A stretch of DNA of 64,000 bases from Amphiura filiformis (lineage: Eukaryota; Echinodermata; Ophiuroidea; Amphilepidida; Amphiuridae): assembly GCF_039555335.1 (NCBI RefSeq), contig NC_092642.1, forward strand, positions 12,560,743 through 12,624,742, in the 5' to 3' direction. Below, one piece after another: positions 45,001 through 55,636 of the stretch. The notes below the pieces were generated by a model. The model was not told the DNA's origin. It saw only the letters and a program-made list of their open reading frames with translations, and did not search any database. How positions within the stretch are numbered: position 1 is the first letter of the stretch; the number at the start of each line of letters is the position of its first letter. Position numbers and translations under genes: made by a program.

Positions 45001-48000
45001 GTTCATTTTTTTGAGCATGACGTATAACCCGGACGGATAACTTGAATCAATGTTAGGAAATGGCTAGTTATTTTCCCAGAATTGTTTCGCAATATCTGTA
45101 GTCACGAGCAGTTTATGTTGTGCCTCAAGTTTCGGTTGAAACAAAACCAATGTGTCAAGTTAAATATTTGTCTATATACGGTAATGTTAAAAGTTGTTGC
45201 AACATAATTAAGTCACGTACAGTTTGTCCCATAGATAATATAGTTGGTCGGTGAGAGGAGGTGTAAAAACCTCCTCGAAACAATGTTGTAGGAGACATAA
45301 TAAATTTGTGTAAAAAATAGAATGAACTTGTATTAGCATCTTTTACTTCTTGATCGCTCCTATTTATTATTATATAGTTGCGCACTATTTTTGAAGAAAA
45401 TTCGATATAAAGTAGTAGTATATATATGTGTGTATCTCAAAGCTAATACTTATTAATTATTATTGTGGTAGTATTGTTTATATAGCTCATATAAAAATGT
45501 ACTTTTTAAGTGTTTCAATATATACATATATCGCATATATATACCGTAAAACCTCGTCTACAAGCATATATAGTGTTTCTGATGAAAGCTAAATTAATAC
45601 GAAACAAGCGTGAATATGCCAATACAAGAGATTGGTCTTACAATAGTACTTGTTTGTATATGCTCGGATCTGTAATTTATTTGCTCAAACTCCATAATAG
45701 CTTTCATCATAAGCGCTCTATATGCTTGTAGACGAGGTTTTACGGTATTGCTCGTCATATTTATCTGAATTCCTTTCCAATGATGTATTATGTTCCCACC
45801 CGTACGCTTCGATCTGGAAACATGCAACTTCAAAAAGAAAAAAATCCAACCGCACATGGGGTGACAGATTATTTGCAATAAATTGCAGCTCCATATATTA
45901 GAACTGCTAAAATGTAACTGTGTTTAAAAAATTGTTAAAATTCATCTTATGTCAAAGGCATTCTGTAATATTCTAAAGTTATTTTCCTTAATTTACTTCT
46001 AGTTTTCTTTGTCTATTGTTATGTTTTTGTGTTTGTTTTAGTGCCATGAGCACTCTTGAGTGGATATGTGCCTTGTCGCTATTATTTAATTTTTTATTTT
46101 TATTAAACGTTTATACCCCTTTTCACTCATCCTGAACACTTATTGAATCCATACGTTAGTTTCACCTACCCCTTCACCCCTTGACCTCCATGAGATGATA
46201 AAACAACTGTAAGAAATATTTCAATTTTCAAAATGTCCAAGTTTGGTCAAAGCAATTGATAGTGAAGGAAACCTTGTGAAATAATTAAATGCCCGCTCTA
46301 GTCAAATGTCTATGGTCAGAGTGGATCAGTTCAGATTGTAGCGACTACTTATTGCTAAATAAAATTCTCTTAAAAGCAAGGCTCCCAGCATATGTTGAGA
46401 GGTATTATAGATTTACTACTACATGTAAGTTTTTGTAAAATAAATAAACATATGAGTCAGCTTAGTTTTACTGTAGTATAAAAATATTGCTGAGCTTGTC
46501 ATAATCTGAGAGCACTAATAAAATACACTTACAATCATAAACCAAGCCTCCATAATTATATTGAAATTATTATTTTGAGATGCGCTCCGCGATATTTGAT
46601 TGTTGGAATATACATGGTTATTCCAAGCCAAAATAAATTACCAGCATTCCATGTCTTGTCAATGTAAAACTGAAAAATATGATCTTTATCTGTCGCTTTG
46701 TTCTTGTTTTAAAGACAATTCTTGTTTAATTAGTCCAGTCAAAGTATAAAATCACCCACCACGAATTGCAACAGAATCCATTTAATCACCATTCATTTCA
46801 GAAAATAGACGCTTATGCAGGGGGAGAAATTTCAATACCAATGTATTTCTCTAGTTTCCACAAAGGAAAACAATTTAAGAATAATCTGACTTTGATAAAA
46901 AATGGTCTCAGATGAATCCACTTGCAAGAACAGTTTGCCATATCTTTGATGGTTTATTACCTTGGTAGCACAGCAAAAAAGATCAAAATCCATTGAGCCC
47001 TGTTGACATTGACTTATTTTGTGACGTTACCTATGTAACAAAACATCCTGTAATTCAACTTTTCCCAATGTGATTTATTTTTGCCAAAGGAACAATATGA
47101 TATCAGTTTGATTAAAATTTGAGTATTTTAAAACTGTAGACGGCTGTGGACCCCAAAATTTGACCTTTGACCTTTTTGCCTATAACTCGAGGACTGTATG
47201 TCAGAGGTACGTCAAACTATTATACTTTTTCCGAATCCTTATGATGAGAGCAATACATTGGTATGGTTTGTTTTTAAAAGATTTGACCAACTTTAAAATT
47301 TAACCCCTGCATAAGCGGTCATTTCGTATTGATGCAAATTAAGCACTCTTCCACATCTTGGATTTTCGGGGACTTTTGATGCGTTTCTGAAATGAATGGT
47401 GATAAATGTGTTCTGTTGCAATTAGTGGTGAGTTAACCGCTTATTTTTCTTAATTTGACTAGCCTTAATCTTATTTATCATGTTTTGTCTCCTTGTGTAC
47501 ATGATACAGGTGTGATGCTTGTTTGAGAAGCAGCAATATGCAGCGTTTGATTAATCCAATTGATATTGATCCCAACATAGCTCCTGATCAAGTGTCTATC
47601 ACCGATGATAAGAGGGAACTACAAATCACTTGTAAGTATTATAGCCTCATCGCTCATCTTATACGTCTAATCCTAAGAGCGTATAGAAAAACATAATTAT
47701 CAGGGTGTTTGGCTAATCATTCGTTATGAATTCGGCAGAGTGACGAATCGAGAGAATTTTGAGCAAATTGAGTTTTTGTATGCTTAAGTTATCTTTTATT
47801 TCCACCAAAAATTAATGATAAATCTTACTCCCCGACGTAGATATTGAAATCTTGATTTGGATGAATCGCACCTTAGTATATATTTATACTGTACAATTTT
47901 CGTCAAATTTCCCCCCTTCTCATGAAAGTCACATTATCTACTCTTTGTCCCATTGACCCTCTGTGAACTAAACCCTGGCTTCGCCAATGCATGATGCCAT

Positions 48001-51000
48001 TGGACGCTTTTTGCAGTCAGTTATTAGCTACCGGGGTACACACAGCTCGCGCAATATTAGTTTCGGAAATGTGTACTTTTCCATGATGCAACATTGATAT
48101 TGATCCTTATTTTTAAGGGCCCGATGGACATAGCACATCCTATCAGATAGATTGGCTGGGTAAATCCTACAGACGAAGTACCCAACGTCAAGAAGACAAG
48201 AACAGAATATTCTGGGATCGTCACACTCTAGAAGCTTCTCTGCCACCTGCCGTTGAATTTGAGAAATACATGGAGTCTGAAGAAGGTGTGGAACGTCTGT
48301 TACAAAACCTCCACAAGTTTGGCATCGCCTTTATGAGCGGTGTTCCGAAAACGAGAGCCGTGACGCGGGTAAGTCTACTTCTCATTAGAAGAGTCTTCTA
48401 AAATCTCGCGTTTGCATAGTTGTCCGATAAATTAGTATTTTGTTACCAAGTCAGTCTGGTTATTTTCGTGTGATACACGAATATATTGCACTTGATACAA
48501 AAATATTCTTATCACACTCAAGCCCGTCCATATCTAATCCGCAAATAGATTCATCAGGGTTGTCCATTGAAAATTATTTACATTGTTCTAAAACAAATCC
48601 AGTAAAATAGGCGATGTTAACATACTTCAGCACTTTCTCAAATTGAATGACCAGCTTTGACCTTAGACGTCTGTTGCTTCCTGTTGGTAGCTGACGTAGG
48701 TGGCGCTGTTAGTAGCTGATCATAAATGTGCGGAAGGAAGTAGTTTCCACAATCCCTGTTGAGAGTGTTAGCCTGCCCCCTCTTTCGTATCCAAATTGAC
48801 TCATTTATATGCCTTCTTTTTCTGTTGGTTTCAATGTCTTTTATCTTGGCTTCGTCCCAACCGATCACGTGATTGTCTTCAGCGACATGGTCCGTGAGAG
48901 CGGATTTTCTAGGGCGCTTTCAACCGATGTTTTTTCTTTGTGTCCTGGTGTAGGGTTTTTCCGAAGCTGCGTCTGATTCAGATTTGTGCTCTTTCATTCT
49001 CGTACCAAAGAGTCTTGAAGTTTCACCGATGTAAGATTTTGGGCAACCTAAGCATGGGATTTCATAAACACAATCAGCTGTAGTTTTGACGTCCCGTTTA
49101 TCTTTGGGGTGAACTAGATGGTTTCTGAGTATTTTGTGTGGCTTGAAATTTGCTTGGTAACCGTGCTTCTTAAAGATTCTCTTTGTCTTTTCCGAAAGAC
49201 CCTGTTTGTATGGGAGACACACAAAGCCGCGGCTTTTTGTTTGCGACTGATCTTTAACTACTGGTTTGCTCGGTTATTGAACAGATTTAAATGCCCACTC
49301 CGGGTATCCACAGCGAGACAGCGCTTCCTTTATTCTCGTTTCCTCCAACTCTCTATCTTTCTCCTCTTTATCTTTCCTGTCCATAAGTGTCCGGATTACA
49401 CTGAGTTTGTGTTGTAGGGGGTGGTGCGATTGGAAATGCAGATATTGATCTGTATTTGTCGCTTTTCTGTAAACTAAGAGCTTGATTGAACCGTTGGGTT
49501 TTTTGACTATTAGTGTATCCAAAAAAGGAATTTGCTTGTTTACTTCCGTTTCATAGGTGAACTTTATATTGCCGGTTTTGTCTATTTGATTTAGATGCTC
49601 TGTGAGAGGTTCTGCGGATCCTTTGTTAACAATTTCCAACACGTCATCCACGTAACGTTTCCATAGCCTAGGTTTTATGTCAAGGGGGGCTGTGACGAGC
49701 GCTTCTTGTTCAAGCCACTCCATGTACAAGTTCGCTACAATCGGGCTGACCGGCGAACCCATAGCTGTACCAAAACGTTGTTGATATATTTGGCCCCGGA
49801 AGGAAAAGTAAGTGGTGGTGAGTGCAAACTCGAGAACTTCCATGATGTCATCTATGGAAAGCTTAGTCCTTTCATTCAGCCTGTTGTCATCTTCCAGTCG
49901 CTTCCTAATGATCTTTAAAGAATCGCTGACCGGGGTGTTGGTGAAGAGTGAAACTACATCGTGAGACATAAACTCTTCTCCTTCATCAAATAGAATCTCC
50001 GCTAGACCCTCCGCTAGGTCTTTAGAATTGAATACATGAATACAAAAGCCACCTAAGTCCATAGGAAGTGATTTTGAGAGAAAAACCTGTGTATCATTTT
50101 AATTCCTTCAGTTAGATTTACCTGGTCAATATGGTAAGTTTTACGTGCAAATGAGTGGATTAACCTGTATTAGGTATGACGATTAGCATTTCAGGGACTT
50201 CGTGGGGTTCATTTTAAATTTTGGACTTAGGTGGTTTTTTTGAATCATATACAAAGACTACAATGTTAGAATGAGATTACCACTAGTAAGATAATACAAA
50301 ATAAAGCACACAGGTATGTATAATGTTGATAAGCATTCTGCCATGTAATATAAACCACACACTTTCCTTTATTAAACCCATTTTTTGTTCAAAAGTCACT
50401 CTCTAGCAATGAATGTGTTACAAGAGGACTTTTATACATAATGGATTTCAATCAATGTGTTACAAGACTCAAATCATGGAGTTGGGTGATTCTTTCATAC
50501 ATGCTATTTTTCACATGCTTAATAGACACAGAGAATGAATTTGAGTTGTTCTTTCATACATATGACAGGCCTATGTATAGCAACAATTTCCCATGCTTAA
50601 CTCAATTTGGCCAAAGTATGGACTTAGGTGGCTTTTGTATTCATATATTCAATTGACTACATGGTGTTGGGTCTGACCTACCAAAGGACCTAAAATACGA
50701 GCCAGTTCTTTTGAGGTCTCGTACATGATGGAACCACAATAATCGACAATAGGTCGTAACGGGGTACCAGGTTTATGTATTTTAGGTGTACAATACATAC
50801 GCGGCGTGTTCTCTGCAGTGGGGTACAGTTTCCAGTACTCGCTAACCGTGATCTTTTCCTCCTTTTTCCATTTCTTTAACATAACAAGAAGCTTATCCTT
50901 ATATTTAGATGTTGGGTCAGATTTCAGTTTTTGATATGTTTTTTCATTTTTCATTCTCTTTGGTACGAGAATGAAAGAGCACAAATCTGAATCAGACGCA

Positions 51001-54000
51001 GCTTCGGAAAAACCCTACACCAGGGCACAAAGAAAAACATCGGTTGAAAGCGCCCCTAGAAAACCCGCTCTCACGGACCATGTCGCTGAAGACAATCACG
51101 TGATCGTTTGGGACGAAGCCAAGATAAACGACATTGAAACCAACAGAAAAAGAAGGCATATAAAGGAGTCAATTTGGATACGAAAGAGGGGGCAGGCTAA
51201 CACTCTCAACAGGGATTGTGGAAACTACTTCCTTCCGCACATTTATGATCAGCTACTAACAGCGCCACCTACGGCAGCTACCAACAGGAAGTAACAGACG
51301 TCTAAGGTCAAAGCTGGTCATTCAATTTGAGAAAGTGCTGTGATACAGCACGAAACGTCATTGAGGTATGTTAACATCGCCTATTTTACTGGATTTGTTT
51401 TAGAACAATGTAAATAACCATCCATATCTAGCTTTGGAAGAAACGTATGACGTTTTGCGTTCCATTTTGAGAAAGATGGGAAACCTCCACGATGATCTAA
51501 GGGTTATCTACTTTTAGCGTTATCGTCATGGCTCTTCATATTACACCACTGATTTTCATTAACACATCAACAACAAAGCTTCATCTGGACAAGTGTTCTT
51601 CGAGATTAAGTTAGCGAGCACGATTTGATTGGTATACTGTCTACGCCACTATAATTGAAGACCGAATTAAGAAGACTAGTTTGCGTATGACGTCCTGTCA
51701 ACCAGACTAAAATTGCCGTACTGCGCAGGTCAACAACCAATCACGCCACGCCTTTGCCCTGACATCAGACGCAAACCACGGTTGTTTGATGTAATCATTT
51801 ATTAATTTTTTGAACAAAACATATATAATATTCAATTCTAGACCTGAATAATACCAAGAGCTAACGCACTAATAAACTGTATGTAGACATATATTTGTAG
51901 CAATTTTTACCACATACTTTCGTTTCTTTATCAAATTATTCATCTTTTCCTTCTTTTTTGGTAAATTTTATTCTATAAATTGTTCATTTGTGTGAAAATT
52001 GAGGGCGCTATTTACCTATATTTTTAAATTTAAATGTGCCAAATAATATAAGTTGTAAATCTTTTTTTGAACATTCCCTTGTAATTTGTAAGTCCTTTTG
52101 CTGATGTTCTAATACCACTATACAAGTGTTTACCCCTTGTAAAGATGCAAACCAGACGATGGTGGACTACATTATTCACTGTGGCAACAGCCAATATCGT
52201 ATAAAACAAAACAGACAATATGACGGCAACACTGCCTGGACATTGGACGCCCCGTGCTGAGTTGTGTTTTTAGCTCTATTGGCCCCGTTACAGAAAAAAA
52301 ATGCACAAAATATATTTCTCAGTGAATGTATAAATTTTCACATAAAAATAAATATTTTTGGATTCAAAATAAATGTGAAGAAAAAAAAAATCATAGCCGG
52401 GAGTGAGCGGGACTCGATCTCGGGACCCTATGCACCGCAGGCGAGACCCGTTATCATTAGACCAAGCGAACCGCGATACACAATGGGGGAAATTTTAGGT
52501 ATATATCATAAACATACCGTGCGTTATTCATACAAAACATTCAAAAAACAGTACTTACAATGAGGTTCACTGGCGAACCTCAACGGATTTAGACTGATAA
52601 AATAGTGCTTAATAACATACGTACAGTTTTGGAATAATTTGAGACATTTTTGTGTTTACGTGTAAAACCAATGACAACGTCAAAATTCAGCCAATCTTGG
52701 CCGGCCCCCCCTGATGCAAACCAGATTTAAGATAAATAGCGCCATCATTGTTCTTAAAAAATGACTCTGTTTTACATGCCATCAAATAACTGTGAAACTA
52801 GTCTTTTTAATTCGGTCTTCAATAATATCAAACTTGAGGTGAAGTTTTTTTTAAATCCATAAGTTGCTGTAATGAAAGCATCATAAATGAAAGTATCTGA
52901 AATGATTTCAATTACGATGATGAAATGCAAAATGTTGATTAATATCCGGTATATTATATTACAGGCAATAGGTGAACGAATAAATGCCCCAATGAAGGAT
53001 ACCATATATGGTGAGATTGAATTCTTTCCTGAATTAGCCAAGAAGCTGGATGACCATGGCTTTTCAAATGGATATCTCCCATTCCATACGGACTTCCCCT
53101 CTCATTATGACCCACCAGGGTGAGTATAATTATAGTTGGTGAGAGTGAGGTGGGTGGGACAAACACGGTGGTTGGGGTGTCTGTGCAGGTGGCAAATGAT
53201 TAAGTAGCTTCCCAAATATTTCAGACTGTTCAACAGTTTTTTGTCTTGATTTTGAAAATATCTACTCAAGAACCACATGGCCCATTAAACATGTTGAATT
53301 TGTTTGTGAAATGAATAAACGCTACTCATTAATTGGGATAACTTATACATTTGATGGGTTTACAACAAAAAAACCCAGTTCTCTATACTTCAATGTGTAA
53401 AATGGTAACTATTTGCTGCTGTTTGCATCTCTGAATGATCTCTTAAGACCGATGTTTTGGGTAGTCATGAGGGATGAAAATATATATATAGTCAAGGATA
53501 AAGTTTAGAGATACAACCCGTCAAAAGGAATGTTTGAAATCGGCCAGACCCAAGTATACATTCTATATTTTAGACCAAATGGGTAGCTGTAATTCTTCCG
53601 GAAATGACACAAAGAAGATCATTTCTACTGAATGAATAAGCATGTGGTGTTTGTTCTATAGAAAACAAGTAAATGGAGTAAAAGATATTTTATTAATAAT
53701 TATTATTTTTGATTTACAAAATTAATTTCCCAAACTGTTTTCATGTTCCAGCTATTTGACGCTGCATTACCTTAAACAGTCTGAGGTAGGAGGGGAAACC
53801 ATATTCAGTGATGCTTTGAGAGCAGCCAGAATACTACGGGAATCGCATCCAGAGCATTACGAGGCACTCGCCACTCTACCAGTAGCATTTCACAAGATAG
53901 AGAAAGGAATATTTGTACGGAGTGTCACCACTGTTTTTGATGTTCGTGACCCTAACCAAGATCCTGTTATCATTAGGTTTGTATAAGGTTATTTGCACAG

Positions 54001-55160
54001 CCAACATTTTCTTAATTATAAGTACAAATAATGCAAATATAAATGGAAGTAAGACCCTACATAATGTTAATCATCCCTAGAACTATGAAGGGAGGGGGCG
54101 GGGATTGTACCAACCTACCTATTTTTTTCCACCACACAAAATCGCGCGTGTTTACGCTCTAACGACCTAAGCTAATCGTAGATCCATCCTTTGCGATAAA
54201 ATTTAACCCCAGCTCCTTACCCGGGGGTAGGAACGATCATTGGTTTCTACAGTAAAATCCATGCTTTTCATTTCGCTGTTGTGAAATTATTCAAATAGCA
54301 ACTGACTTTTTACTTGTTATCTGGGTTGAAATAGTTATTCACTTTTATATTTAGGAGAAAATTCGGCGAAAATCGCATGTTCGTAATGTTGCCTATACTT
54401 TTGTATATAGCCAGAATTTCCCTCACATTTTGACGTCATAGCGGCGTTTTTATGTGGGGAATGTTGGTACTTATTTTGGTATCACTGGATGGTATTCATT
54501 GGTAGCAAATATAACGACAGATGGCGTTTATAATAATTTGAAAGTACGGAGGGAGTTGCAACAACGACTCCCCTATTCGTAGTGCATGTTACAAAATATG
54601 GCTCAGTAGTTCGAGGGTTATACATTATCAATATAAATACTCCCAACTACATGGCCCTGCACCTTCAGATTTGACAATACTTGCCTAGTATAGCATTAGG
54701 TTTTTGGGTCAACTATCTCTAAATTCCACTCACTGATAGTCTTTCAAACTCTTACTTTCGTCACGTGTTTACTTAACTTAACAAAACCACGCACTTCTAT
54801 GGACCGATTAATATAAAATATACCATTGTTTAACATACGGTATGTATTTTACATTTAATAATTCAATACAGGTCTTCAAATGATGACCGATCTGTCCTCA
54901 CTCTTCCTGCACCTAACGCTAAGCGATGGTACGCGGCGTGGCGCCAATTCCGGCAAATCGTTACTGATCCCAACAATATTTACACCGTGAAGGGCATGCC
55001 GGGAACAATGATATTCGTTGACAACTGGAGGTTGGCGCATGGTCGGCTTGCTTACGAGGGAACACGAGAATTAGAAATGTTCTTCTGGAGTAAGGATCGT
55101 ATTCGCAGTAAACTGCGTACAACGGTCGGCAATGTTGACGACTTCGCAGGAGAATATTGA
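41957..55160 (+). CDS. BBOX1-like Fe(II)/2-oxoglutarate dioxygenase (carnitine synthesis)
   Basis: Six exons (to 42057, 47510-47631, 48118-48368, 52965-53119, 53752-53976, 54872-55160) join in phase to about 378 codons from DYDIK to TGA. This is the gamma-butyrobetaine/trimethyllysine dioxygenase family, which hydroxylates gamma-butyrobetaine or trimethyllysine using iron, 2-oxoglutarate and O2. Visible features: N-terminal WLRDHC-R-CDAC with a later WPDGH (CxCxxC...H zinc site as in BBOX1; TMLHE lacks the middle Cys), HTD of the iron facial triad in LPFHTDFPSHY, and the distal His in WRLAHGR. DPPG after HTD and LKQSEVGGET also resemble BBOX1 more than TMLHE. The start exon is unresolved. A Penelope-like element and a TIR element fill one intron. 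Confidence 0.88.
42511..43068 (+). repeat. Intronic tandem repeat, units of about 57-65 bp
   Basis: Blocks containing TTGTAATTTTATGAAATTG, GTAGGCAACTGTGCAGAG and TTTTCATTCTGATTA recur at least four times, with a partial block around 42910-43050. The matching intron of the second gene (63505-63650) holds only about one unit, so the array expanded after duplication. Confidence 0.8.
44207..44623. mobile_element. Fold-back MITE
   Basis: TATTTATAAATACGC and CACGTGACC at the left are matched by GGTCACGTGCGTATTTATAA at the right. The left arm has a short internal duplication. Confidence 0.6.
44913..45000 (+). repeat. Direct repeat, copy 1
   Basis: ATTGTGGTAGTATTGTTTA, then TAGCTCATATAAAAATGTAC, recurs at about 45430-45520 in the same order. 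Confidence 0.65.
45430..45520 (+). repeat. Direct repeat, copy 2
   Basis: Partner of 44913-45000. About 430 bp separates the two copies. Confidence 0.65.
45541..45748. mobile_element. MITE with perfect 30-bp TIRs
   Basis: 45541-45570 and 45719-45748 are perfect inverted repeats starting ATACCGTAAAACCTCG. A relative with the same end structure lies at 57652-57911. Confidence 0.85.
46733..47462. mobile_element. Degenerate fold-back element
   Basis: ATTGCAACAGAA and ATCACCATTCATTTCAGAAA at the left are matched in inverted order by TTTCTGAAATGAATGGTGAT and TTCTGTTGCAATTAGTGG near 47385-47435. Confidence 0.6.
47510..47631 (+). CDS. BBOX1-like exon: CDACLRSS
   Basis: Acceptor GATACAG, donor GTAAGT. 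Encodes RCDACLRSSNMQRL and INPIDIDPNIAPDQV. It supplies two of the three zinc-site cysteines. It ends in phase 1; the next exon completes the Trp of WPDGH. Confidence 0.88.
48118..48368 (+). CDS. BBOX1-like exon: WPDGH...GIAFMSGVP
   Basis: Acceptor TTTTTAAG, donor GTAAGT. Encodes PDGHSTSYQIDWLGKSY, RIFWDRHTLEASLP and LHKFGIAFMSGVPKTRA. The His of PDGH is the expected fourth zinc ligand. Confidence 0.88.
48640..50984 (-). pseudogene. Penelope-like RT/GIY-YIG ORF, disrupted
   Basis: Minus strand: 50984-50655 reads MYCTPKIHKPGTPLRPIVD and GPLVGQTQHHVVN. After the MITE, 50025-49274 reads MSHDVVSLFTNTPVSD, YQQRFGTAMGSPVSPIVAN, the catalytic WKRYVDDVLE, and FLDTLIVKKPNGS. One in-frame TAA at 49274-49276 separates it from 49273-48920: CVYEIPCLGCPKSYIGETSR and RMKEHK of the GIY-YIG nuclease. 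A frameshift at an A run near 48930 precedes RDCGNYFLPHIYDQLLTAPP and the end GHSI-stop. Breaks: insertion, nonsense codon, frameshift. Confidence 0.88.
50030..50650. mobile_element. MITE nested in the Penelope-like RT
   Basis: 34-bp inverted ends (50030-50063 and 50617-50650; one mismatch) start GAATA.ATGAATACAAAAG. AATT at 50026-50029 and 50651-50654 looks like a 4-bp target duplication. Removing the element rejoins the RT frame between HHVVN and SKDLAEGL. An extra TGGACTTAGGTGG word lies inside at 50221. Confidence 0.88.
50957..51417 (+). mobile_element. Inverted 3' copy of the Penelope-like element
   Basis: The + strand reads RMKEHKSESDAASEKPYTR, RDCGNYFLPHIYDQLLTAPP, then TAA at the position where the body copy has CAA. 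It starts within the GIY-YIG domain and is fused head to head with the truncated 5' end of the body. Confidence 0.85.
51297..51359 (+). ncRNA. Hammerhead-ribozyme-like motif at the Penelope terminus
   Basis: Stem III GACG (51297-51300) pairs with CGTC (51356-51359). U51301-C51302 would be the cleavage site. A weaker stem I (AAGCTG with CAATTT) follows, then core TTGAGAA, one extra A, stem II GTGCTG (51335-51340) with CAGCAC (51346-51351), then GAAA (51352-51355). The stem II and III differences from the copy at 1398 keep pairing. The core departs from CUGANGA at the 3-8 pair. Confidence 0.4.
52157..52712 (-). mobile_element. Insertion with 13-bp target duplication inside the TIR element
   Basis: GATGCAAACCAGA flanks it at 52144-52156 and 52713-52725. 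The related element at 26.06 kb has one such word and no insert. It contains a tRNA-like segment on the minus strand, so a SINE or SINE-containing composite is likely. Confidence 0.7.
52396..52480 (-). tRNA. tRNA-like sequence (SINE head or tRNA pseudogene)
   Basis: Minus strand: TTGGTCTAATGATAACGGGT resembles a D-arm/A box, CTCGCCTGCGG an anticodon arm, and GAGATCGAGTCCCG a B box. The T-stem does not pair well and no clear acceptor stem is visible, so it is not called as a working tRNA. Confidence 0.35.
52965..53119 (+). CDS. BBOX1-like exon with the HxD iron ligands
   Basis: Acceptor TATTACAG, donor GTGAGT. Encodes INAPMKDTIYGEIEFF and GYLPFHTDFPSHYDPPG. HTD gives two of the three iron ligands. 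Confidence 0.9.
53752..53976 (+). CDS. BBOX1-like exon: LTLHYLKQSEVGGET
   Basis: Acceptor GTTCCAG, donor GTTTGT. Encodes YLTLHYLKQSEVGGETIF, SDALRAARILRESHP and LPVAFHKIEKG. Phase 2 on both sides. Confidence 0.9.
53977..54871. other. Last BBOX1-like intron
   Basis: About 0.9 kb with no further exon or clear mobile element seen. Confidence 0.5.
54872..55160 (+). CDS. BBOX1-like terminal exon with the distal iron His
   Basis: Acceptor AATACAG; stop TGA at 55158-55160. Encodes SVLTLPAPNAKRWYAAWRQF, YTVKGMPGTMIFVDNWRLAH and GRLAYEGTRELEMFFW. The His in LAHGR is the third iron ligand. Confidence 0.9.
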
Positions 55161-55289
55161 AAACATAACAACGTTTCTAGATAAAACAAATAATATATTG
55201 TATAAGCAGGTTTTAACTTACGTCTCACGACTATTATATTCAGAGCTGTGGTAGCCTGCGGCTTGCATCCACAAGCCTTCGGAGCCACT

Positions 55290-55636
55290 GGTTTATTCTG
55301 TGGTCGTCACGTGACCGCTGGTGTTTCTCGGGTCACATGACTTGATGATGTTGTCAAAGCTGAGTGGGAGGATGTGCCGGCCCTCGTCCCTGTTCAGGTT
55401 GCATTCTCGCCTCTTGATGTGAATGGCTTCGCGCACTCCCCTACGGTACCAGTCACTTTCGCGGTCCAACACGCGGACATTGTCCTAACCAATGCGGTGC
55501 TTAGCTCTCATAGCGTGCTCTCCAACCGGAGAGCTAGGTCTTTCGTGTTCCCTGAGTCTATTTCTTAGAGGGAGGGCACTCTCACCAACATAGGTGGATT
55601 TACAGTCAGCACATTGGAGGCCGTACACTGCACCTG
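55290..55636 (-). pseudogene. 3' fragment of a second Penelope-like family (GIY-YIG nuclease)
   Basis: Minus strand reads VYGLQCADCKSTYVGESA, RLREHERPSSPVGEHAM, then an in-frame TAG, VLDRESDWYRRGVREAIHIK, CNLNRDEGRHILPLSFD and a stop. This is a GIY-YIG nuclease C-terminus of a kind clearly different from the 48.6-kb element. It lies about 130 bp past the dioxygenase stop codon, antisense, probably in its 3' untranslated region or just beyond. Confidence 0.75.

Larger units (their letters stand above)
43070..47509. other. Long BBOX1-like intron with several MITEs
   Basis: Apart from the elements listed separately, this stretch shows AT-rich DNA and a CpG-rich piece with TGACGTCA (about 43440-43560) lying between TTTTTCACCT and AGGTGAAAAA. 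No exon was recognised. Confidence 0.45.
48574..51417 (-). mobile_element. Penelope-like retroelement with inverted terminal copies
   Basis: The ends 48574-48626 and 51365-51417 are inverted copies. The minus strand carries reverse transcriptase then a GIY-YIG nuclease, the order typical of Penelope-like elements. From about 50957 to 51417 the + strand carries a second copy of the element's 3' part, so the 5' end of the body abuts an inverted 3' copy. A MITE is inserted in the RT (50030-50650). It lies in an intron of the BBOX1-like gene, antisense to it. All ORFs are broken. Confidence 0.88.
51654..52823. mobile_element. Non-autonomous TIR element
   Basis: Ends of about 30 bp are inverted repeats starting ATTGAAGACCGAATTAA with one mismatch. 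Relatives occur at 24892-26449 and as a fragment at 7015. No transposase is visible. A second insertion lies inside (52157-52712). Confidence 0.8.

Noticed and set aside
44913-45520. A pair of LTRs of a retrotransposon
   Set aside because: The direct repeats are under 100 bp, lack TG...CA ends, and enclose only about 430 bp without gag or pol sequence.
52396-52480. Functional tRNA gene
   Set aside because: A- and B-box-like words exist, but the T-stem and acceptor stem do not pair, so it is kept only as tRNA-like.
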